NCBI RefSeq assembly: GCF_033807715.1
Contig: NC_084596.1
Location: forward strand, 30,144,879-30,208,878
From: Cololabis saira
Lineage: Eukaryota; Chordata; Actinopteri; Beloniformes; Belonidae
Direction of reading: 5' to 3'
Length of the DNA: 64,000 nucleotides
Numbering within the stretch: position 1 is the first letter of the stretch; every line of letters begins with the position of its first letter. Of the stretch, positions 57,001 to 64,000 are shown in pieces. The position numbers and the translations under genes were made by a program. The notes beneath the pieces were generated by a model that was not told where the DNA came from, did no database searches, and saw nothing but the letters and a program-made list of their open reading frames with translations.

Positions 57001-60000
57001 CTGCTGCAGTGAGACTGCCCAGAGACAGTATAGTTAATGTATGAGCCTTACTACTCACATTCATTCTCTTTTCCTCCCTTCACTTTTACCCTGCATGCTC
57101 CCCCCTTCTTTTTTATCAATATAACAGACACATTCTGAAAAGCACAAACATGTCTTCAAACCGTGCTGCCCAACATTTGGTGTTCAGAGCGAGGACTTTC
57201 ACCTCACCAAGAATACATACTTCTTTACATTCCATAGCTATCATATGTTCATATGGGTACATAAAGAAGTATGTACACCAAGGAGGTCATCTTAGTTATA
57301 AAATTTTCTCACCTTTTGCCAAGATCGGGAAGTTAGGAGTAGAACATTTTTCCACACTGTTCTCTCTCCCAAGTATGGTAGTCTGCACTGTAAGGTGACT
57401 TTGAGTAAATTCAGTTCGACACTCAAGGCTTTCCTTTGGTTGCCATGTAAGGCTGAGCAGTCAGTCCCCCCGCCCCTGAACATAACAGAAACTTCGCAGT
57501 TCATACTATGGTTGACTGTCCCAGTGACCCCAGCTGTCCTCCAGGCAACTGGGACAAACGAGGAGGCTCAGGGTGAGCAACCCAGCTCCCACTTAAAAAG
57601 CAGTTAAAATTTGGTCTTTTTGTCTTTCCAGTAAAAAAATAAAAAATAAAAATGATGTTGCGGATTAAAATTGTTGGCGGAAAAATGGCAGCAAAGACGA
57701 GAAGAGTTTCTTTCCATGATTATTAGAGGGTCCGTGTGGTAAGGTGCACCCAGTCTCGTGTGACGATCATTTGCTGTTTCCTGGCACGACTGGTGTACCT
57801 TTATGCAGGGTCCTGCTGACATATCAAACACGTTCGCTTCTCTCCGCCCACTTCAGTTCGAGTCGGGCTTCTTCACCCCGTTACCCCCTTTTTTGGTTCC
57901 TTTCCCCTGATCTGCCTTTCACTTGTACTGATAGGTGCCCATCTCATGGTTGTCGCTTGTCTCTCTTCTGTCAGCAACGACCCCTGTGGTTAACTGGAGG
58001 GCTTGCTGATGTTTTAAAAATGAGGGTGATCCAAGTTGAACAGGAAGCTTTTGTGAGCAGGATTTGGGCTTTAGGCACAGAGGCAAGCCATAGGTCACAT
58101 GAAGGCGCTAATGCCCACTCAGCACTTGTGGATTGGTCCTGGTTTTACCCCCACTCCACCCCACCCCCACCCCCCGATCCCACCACCCCTCCTCCCATAC
58201 ACCCTTTGCCACCCCCCAACACAACCGCCTCCCCCTCTCTCTCTCCCTCTCCCTCTCTCTCTCTTTCTAACTCTCTCTATCCTATTTTCTCTTCTGGCAC
58301 ATAGCTCATTGTTTTTTATGGTTATCTTCTTTTTGGGGGGCTCCTATCCACCCCCATGTATCTGTATTTACATTGAAACCAGCTTTTATGTTGCAGGCTG
58401 GCTGGAACAGATCAATAACCATTTACATGGTGGCGAGAATTGTTCAGCAAGTCTCTAATGAATCTTTGCCCCAGACCAGCACATTCCACAAGTCAACACT
58501 GCCTCCAACTATGCTAAGCTAGCCAGCAGACTGAACGCTGAGGCGATGCGTGTAAAAGGCAAGCTTATCTTTAATTTTGAGGAGTAGGTGGCAGAGAACT
58601 GAATAAGATATGGTGCAGTGTTTTTTTTTTTTTGTTCTTTTGAATAGTAATGATAGAAGGTGTAACTGGCAGTGACAGTTGTTGTTAGCACAAAGATAGG
58701 GTTGGGCAGGTGGATAAGGCTGTTCCTAAAGGTGTGACGTCCTGTTTAGAAAATGTCACAGCTGTCCGAGAGGGTGAGTACATAGAAGAGAGAGGGGGGT
58801 GAAATTCCTTCCAATACACTGCGGGATAGATGTTTGGGAATGTGAACCAGAAAATTAGCCCACTGTTTGTTACAACTCTTCTTGTTTGGGCGATAATACT
58901 GCAGTACTGTGTGCCTTGCATGCCCTGCCTTGCTTATCGCAATTTGTTACAGATAGAAATAGACGAGGAAACTGGAGTACTACCCTAAGTGCTGTAGGTT
59001 CAGCCAGTGACACACATATACTCATCCAGCCATTGCTGTCCAATATCCCCCTCTCACCTACCCCCACATCTGTGTTAATACACTCCTCACAGCTGTGTGG
59101 TTTCAATCCGCTTTTCCTCCTGTCCAGGACGCATGTCCTGCCTGCTGTTCATTATTCTTATGCTTCGTCATCTATCTGGTCGCCACGCTCCATCCTTTTG
59201 CACTAGTCGTCACGCCTTCGTCTCAAAAGTGTGATGTCCTCAAACTTACCTCCCATCAATTAAGAATGGCAGTGACCAACCCCGCCCCAATGTTTAATTA
59301 ACGGTTTGTTCTGATAAAATCAGGGGGAAAAAAAGAAGGTAAATACAAAAAGACATATATATATATTTAAAAAAAATTAAAAATTACTATAATACTAAAA
59401 TGATACAGAAAAAGTCCAAATAATGACGGTATCCTTTTGTAATGTTTCCAAAAACAACTTGGAAGATGCAGAAGGTGCAGTGTGAATAAGGGAATGCCTC
59501 TCCACACCAGTGCAGGTCTGAGTTAACAAGTCCATCATTAGATAGCGGCAGGGCTGCAACCATGAAGCCTAATGAGCCAAAGAGCTGTACTGCTGCAGCA
59601 TGTCCGGCCGGTGCCAGGAACACAAGAGAGGGAGAGAGCAAGACGAGAGAGGGAGGGAGGGGGAAAGAATAAGATGAGAGAGAGTAGAGACTGCAAAAAA
59701 CTGGGATAAAATCCATGTGGACCATAGCAACTCCCCAGCCTCCCTTTTCCTCCTCTGGCATCCTTTTCTCCTTCATACTTTTTCCTTTTAAAACAAACCT
59801 TGATTTCTATTGAGATGAAAGGGTGTTCTCAGGATAAGTTCTGTCCCAGTGATGCTGCTGCTGCACAGCAGTGCATTCCAGTCCCTTTCCTAACTGTGCG
59901 ACTCACAACCAAACCATGCGGTTAATAACTGATCGTGTCCGAAGGAGAGAGGTAAAAGACAGGACGTGAGGAATCAAGGCCCATCAAGGGTGAACTTCGT

Positions 60001-63000
60001 CAAAAAGCGAAGGAAGAGCATATATTACCTGCCAGATCATTTTCTTATCTGAGCTGCTCCTCCTCTCTTCACCATTCTCCTCTTCTTCCTGTAGTGAGGA
60101 GAGAGCCTTAATGACCTAGAGAGCGCTCCAGCTGCTGCAGCCATCGTGTGTGCTTGCTGCACGCCTGACTCGCTGAATCAGCTTCTATGATTTGGGGGAG
60201 GAGGGTAGATGGTGAGCGGATTGAGTGCCAGAGTCAGGGAGGGGAGGTGGGGGAAAGGAGAGGAAGCACGCAAAGACACACATACACACACACGTGCAAG
60301 CGCACACAAGCATATTCCACACAAACACAAGTCATACCTTTACAGGAGGAAGATGTAGAGCTGACATGAAGAGCTGCCTTTTGGAGGAAAAAAATGGGAA
60401 AGCAGAGAAAGGAGGGGGGGTGAAAAAAACTGCAGCAATTCTCCTCTTCGTCATGTGCATTCTAAGGGAGCTGGGAGGATGCCCTGATCGTTGAAGGAGG
60501 CAGAAAAGTGTACTAGTGTACTCCCACTCTGCCTTTTTCTTATTCCATCGACACACACATGCACAGCCCGAGAGTTGTATCCAGCCCCTAAAATGCACTT
60601 TTATTATTCAGTGGAACTTTTTACAACACCTTAGATGAGGGAGTTTACTGAATGTTTGAGAGCCAAATTGTAAAAGATGCATTTGAAGAAGAAAAGTGGT
60701 GGCTGTGCCACTGCAGTACAAGACAGCTGTATTTTTTAACAGAGCATGCTGATCAAGTACATTTGATTATCATCGTCAGAGACTAGTGGAACAGGGATTT
60801 AGATTTTTTTTTTCTTTCAAATGTGTCAGTTTTTTTTGCCCCTTTTTATGTATTATATGTGTATATCTTGTATATTCTTGTAGTGTAAAGGTCACCTTTA
60901 TTCGAAGTGTAGATCTAGACATGGTCCTTCAACGGGGAGGGCAGAGAGTACAGGAAGAACACAGTGGTAGCACGTTGGGGGCAAGGGGCCAACCAGTCAG
61001 TCGCTTTCTATCCCACACTGCAGAGGACTATGCTGAATGGTTAGCACTTTGTAGGAAGCCAAGCATTTCAAACATGCCTCTGCCCGATTTTGCTGCGCTG
61101 CTCCTGTGTCTTGTCTCACCACCTCCCTGACCATATTTAGTCAGGCAGTGCAAAAAATAGTTCCCGTTCCACTCCACTCTGCTCCTCTCCTTGCCCGACA
61201 CCCCCCCTCAACATCCCCCCTCAGCAACTTTTGGCTGCAGGCTCCGGGAAGCCTCCCATACAGCTCCCTGCCTATTGATTCCACCAACCTGGAAGGAGAA
61301 AGACCAGCTAGCCACCGCCACCATTTGCTACACTATTTTTAGTAACGCCAAATAAAGTGGTCTTCTCGGGCTTCCATTTGTATATTCCCAAAACCTCGCC
61401 ATGTCCTGCTTTACATTCTTATGACCCACTTCACTCCCTTCTCTGATACCCCCTCTCCCCTCCACCTCACTGTGTCCTTTTGACCCCTCCCCAGTCACTA
61501 TCACTCACCTTTTTAAATAGAGCTGGAACACACTACTTATGGTGGAGTTTCTGTCTCCTCGCTCCTATACTTAGAATAATTGCAGATTGGAGAGATGGAC
61601 TGGGTGCAGTGCACGTAGCATATTACAGAACAGGAATATTATTGTTTTTCCATTTATTTATTTTTCACTGCTTTTGGGGATCTGGGAAGACATGTGGCAG
61701 CCTTACCTCTGAGCCACTCAAATCTTTGAACTGCTTTCTCCTTTTTGAGTTCTCATTAATTTTCAAGTGTCTTTTTCAAGCTTTCCCGAGGCGCACCCAC
61801 TGAAGAATCTATTTAATTAGTTGGTCTCATCATCTATACTGTACAGAAGCAATGTCCTCTGCGCCCTCCCCTCCTTTTCACTCTCTGCTGTTCTCTTATA
61901 CCTCCAGCCTCTGGTGGTTTGGCTGGTTCCTCCACAGGCCAGTACAGAAGTCCTCTTTCTTATCCCATTTGCATTTAAACTGCAAAATGTCCTTAGTTGC
62001 GCAAGACAGTGCCTTCGGGCACCTGTATTCTCTTTAAAGAAAATGACATGGACATTGTTCACAGTTGTATTTCAGGTCTTTTTCAGAGTGTGAAAATTAA
62101 TTAATGTATTCTCACAGCAAATCATAGATTTTCAATTACATTATTTGTACAGCCGCCACAGCAAATGACCATTTGCAAGATAAAATGGACTCCAAGCTTA
62201 ATTTGTGTCCGCTCAAAACTTGACCCCCCAAGGCCAATCAAAAGTTCATAAATATGATTGTTTATATCCAAATGTCCCAGAATCTCTACATTACACACCA
62301 TTTAAACTTTAACCAGGAATAGGCTCTTTATTTTTCACACTTTGCTACTTTTAAAGCAAGTTGCTGTTTTGAAAAAAATATTCTGACAAATCCAATAGTA
62401 CAGTCGAATTGTAAGACTGCAACTAACCATGTCACAATCACATAGGAAAATCGGGGGCGTGGCTGTGTCGAGTGAAGAGAAATGAATTTGCTGGAACAGC
62501 GAAGGACAAAACTAAAATGCAGCATCTGGTTTTCGTAATTTAGTTTGAAAAGAAAATGATACAAATTAAAAAGTCAACACACTGTCCACCCCTCTCCAGG
62601 AGTTATCTTTCAAGATGTCCTTTTGTATGCCTGTTTAAAACGTGTTTTAGTTTTCTATTTAATTTGGTAAGATGTTTGTGTTGGAATACATCTCACCGAA
62701 GACACACTTGTGTGCTTTGGTTGCCCACTTTGCTTGATGAAAGCATGTAAGTTAACGGGTTCATTTCAATTACATCTCGCTGTTCCATCTGATCTTGAAA
62801 CATAGTGCATTGCTTGTTTCATCCTTCCATGATGAATAGTACAGGGTTGAATGTTTAGCGGAACAGTTAATTGCTCAATAAGAAGAGAGTCTACTAATGG
62901 ATGTGTTTTGTTTCACTGGATGAAGTGATGGGTTAGGTGTTTCTTTTGTTCTGAATACCATTTGAGCTTGAAAATAAAAGGCATGCATAAACGTTTGTGT

Positions 63001-63883
63001 TCTCTTAATGATGACCATTTAGTTTTTGAGATTTTTAACAGTAAGTGAAAGGTGATGAAATAATAAAAATAAATCTTTGCAAACTAACTGAAGGCTACAT
63101 GTTAAACATAACTGATTGTTTTTCTGATTTAAAGTTTAATAAATGGATGTTGAATCCATCAAGTCATTTTTTTTAAATGTTTCTATTTTTTCCTCTTATC
63201 TTGATAAATATATTTTCATTTTTCTATATATATTTTCATTTATTTTGTTTTGCCTATTATTTGTGGTTATTATTTTTACGAGTTGGAGCCACTGCACATA
63301 AAGAAATTGCCTCCTGGGATTAATAAAGTATTCTGATTGATTGATTTTTATATACATACACGCACAATAGGGAGAATGATAAGTACGTGTTGGTTAGGAA
63401 GGAAGTGTATTTACAAATGCAGCTTATTTAACATAGTTGTTTCCATCACGTCAAATGCCTCTCCTCTTTCTTCCCCCACACCCTAGTCCTTTGACTGCCA
63501 TCTACTACAACCTCCTGCCTTTTCATCCCTTTACATACTGCATCATTTGAAGAGGTGAGGCTGTTGAGCACTTGGAGGAATAAAAGTGAATTATGAATCG
63601 GCCAACCTACCTGGATGCAGGAGGGGGAAGCCAGCGGCAGTTAGGCTCTCTGATCCAGCAGCCCATTGTTCCCGCCAGTCTCACTGCAGGGGAAGCTCCT
63701 CTGCCTGTCTTGGCTATGATCTTATACTGTGCCTTACTTGTGAACATTTTACTATTAAGTGACTCGCATTCTGGATAAATGCCTCTGTACTGCCACGCTT
63801 TATAAGCAATACCTTTTTTCACATGGCCACAGTATACAATTTATATTGTTCTACTAAGCATGATGCTCCATATATTTGTATAC

Positions 63884-63891
<8 letters not shown>
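57001..63891 (+). other. mib1 intron 12, distal part
   Basis: Also without a recognisable exon. It includes a pyrimidine-rich tract at about 58139-58275 (runs of CCACC and CTCTC) and a purine-rich (GAGAGG)n-like tract at about 59620-59690. Several frames of 60-190 codons exist only because of these biased tracts. Confidence 0.45.
63285..63350 (+). mobile_element. LINE 3' tail remnant
   Basis: AATTGCCTCCTGGGATTAATAAAGTATTCTGATTGATTGA resembles the terminal sequence of common fish non-LTR elements, which ends in a short tandem tail. The body is not recognisable upstream. The call is split into two motifs here: GGGATTAATAAAGTATTC and the GATTGATTGA tail. Confidence 0.45.
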
Positions 63892-63937
<46 letters not shown>

Positions 63938-63940
63938 ACA
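63892..63940. repeat. (AT)n-(GT)n microsatellite
   Basis: About 35 bp of AT followed by GT units, near the right edge. Confidence 0.95.
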
Positions 63941-64000
63941 TGTGTGTACATATATTGTAGGAAATGCATATTAACTACTGAGGATGCCTTTACGTACCTT

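Noticed and set aside
57744..58458. Frames of 186 and 119 codons near the pyrimidine-rich tract
   Set aside because: Low-complexity Pro/Ser/Leu sequence driven by CCACC and CTCTC runs, with no family resemblance and no splice context tied to mib1.
58397..58560. Possible exon after TTGCAG at 58392-58397
   Set aside because: The acceptor looks good and the stretch is exon-like in composition, but no frame continues the MIB1 protein and all are short.

Overview
The window is vertebrate, almost certainly teleost, nuclear DNA. It holds intron-rich genes with GT-AG splice sites and proteins close to mammalian CDK5, ABCB8, ATG9 and MIB1. The spaces between exons are packed with repeats typical of ray-finned fish: Tc1, L2-type LINE ends, hAT/piggyBac/Harbinger-like MITEs and long CA, AT and AAT microsatellites. 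All exon models below were read by eye from splice sites, reading phase and recalled family homology. No search was run.

Layout. (1) 1-179 (+): the last coding residues of an unidentified gene. (2) 575-1625 (-): exons 1-5 of cdk5; the rest lies off the left edge. (3) 4111-9027 (-): a complete 16-exon abcb8, encoding a 705-aa mitochondrial ABC half-transporter. (4) 9028-9905: a short divergent promoter region with two ETS/CRE-like composite sites. (5) 9906-18126 (+): a complete 13-exon atg9b, about 809 aa. Its second intron is a near-perfect U12-type AT-AC intron. (6) 18127-31690: a 13.5-kb repeat-dominated intergenic region. It contains a broken Tc1 element whose transposase is split by an exact 226-bp duplication of nearby DNA, a decayed L2-type LINE, a MITE with unusual 90-bp terminal repeats, a very GC-rich repeat block, and a hAT-like element with a second palindromic element nested in it. 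(7) 31690-48625 (+): CpG-rich promoter and exons 1-12 of mib1 (609 codons). (8) 48626-64000: no further mib1 exon found, so intron 12 probably runs off the right edge (at least 15.4 kb).

Gene relationships. atg9b, abcb8 and cdk5 are neighbours in human too (7q36: ATG9B-ABCB8-ASIC3-CDK5), which supports naming the ATG9 gene as the B paralogue. cdk5 is flipped relative to abcb8 compared with human. abcb8 and atg9b start head to head and probably share a promoter. They act in mitochondrial transport and autophagosome membrane supply respectively. cdk5 is a proline-directed kinase of post-mitotic neurons, and mib1 is the E3 ligase that activates Notch ligands. No operon-like or prokaryotic feature is present. 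The most notable items are the AT-AC intron, the duplication inside the Tc1 transposase, the nested transposons, the 26.9-27.8 kb MITE with its palindrome, and the foreign 3' gene end inside cdk5 intron 5.
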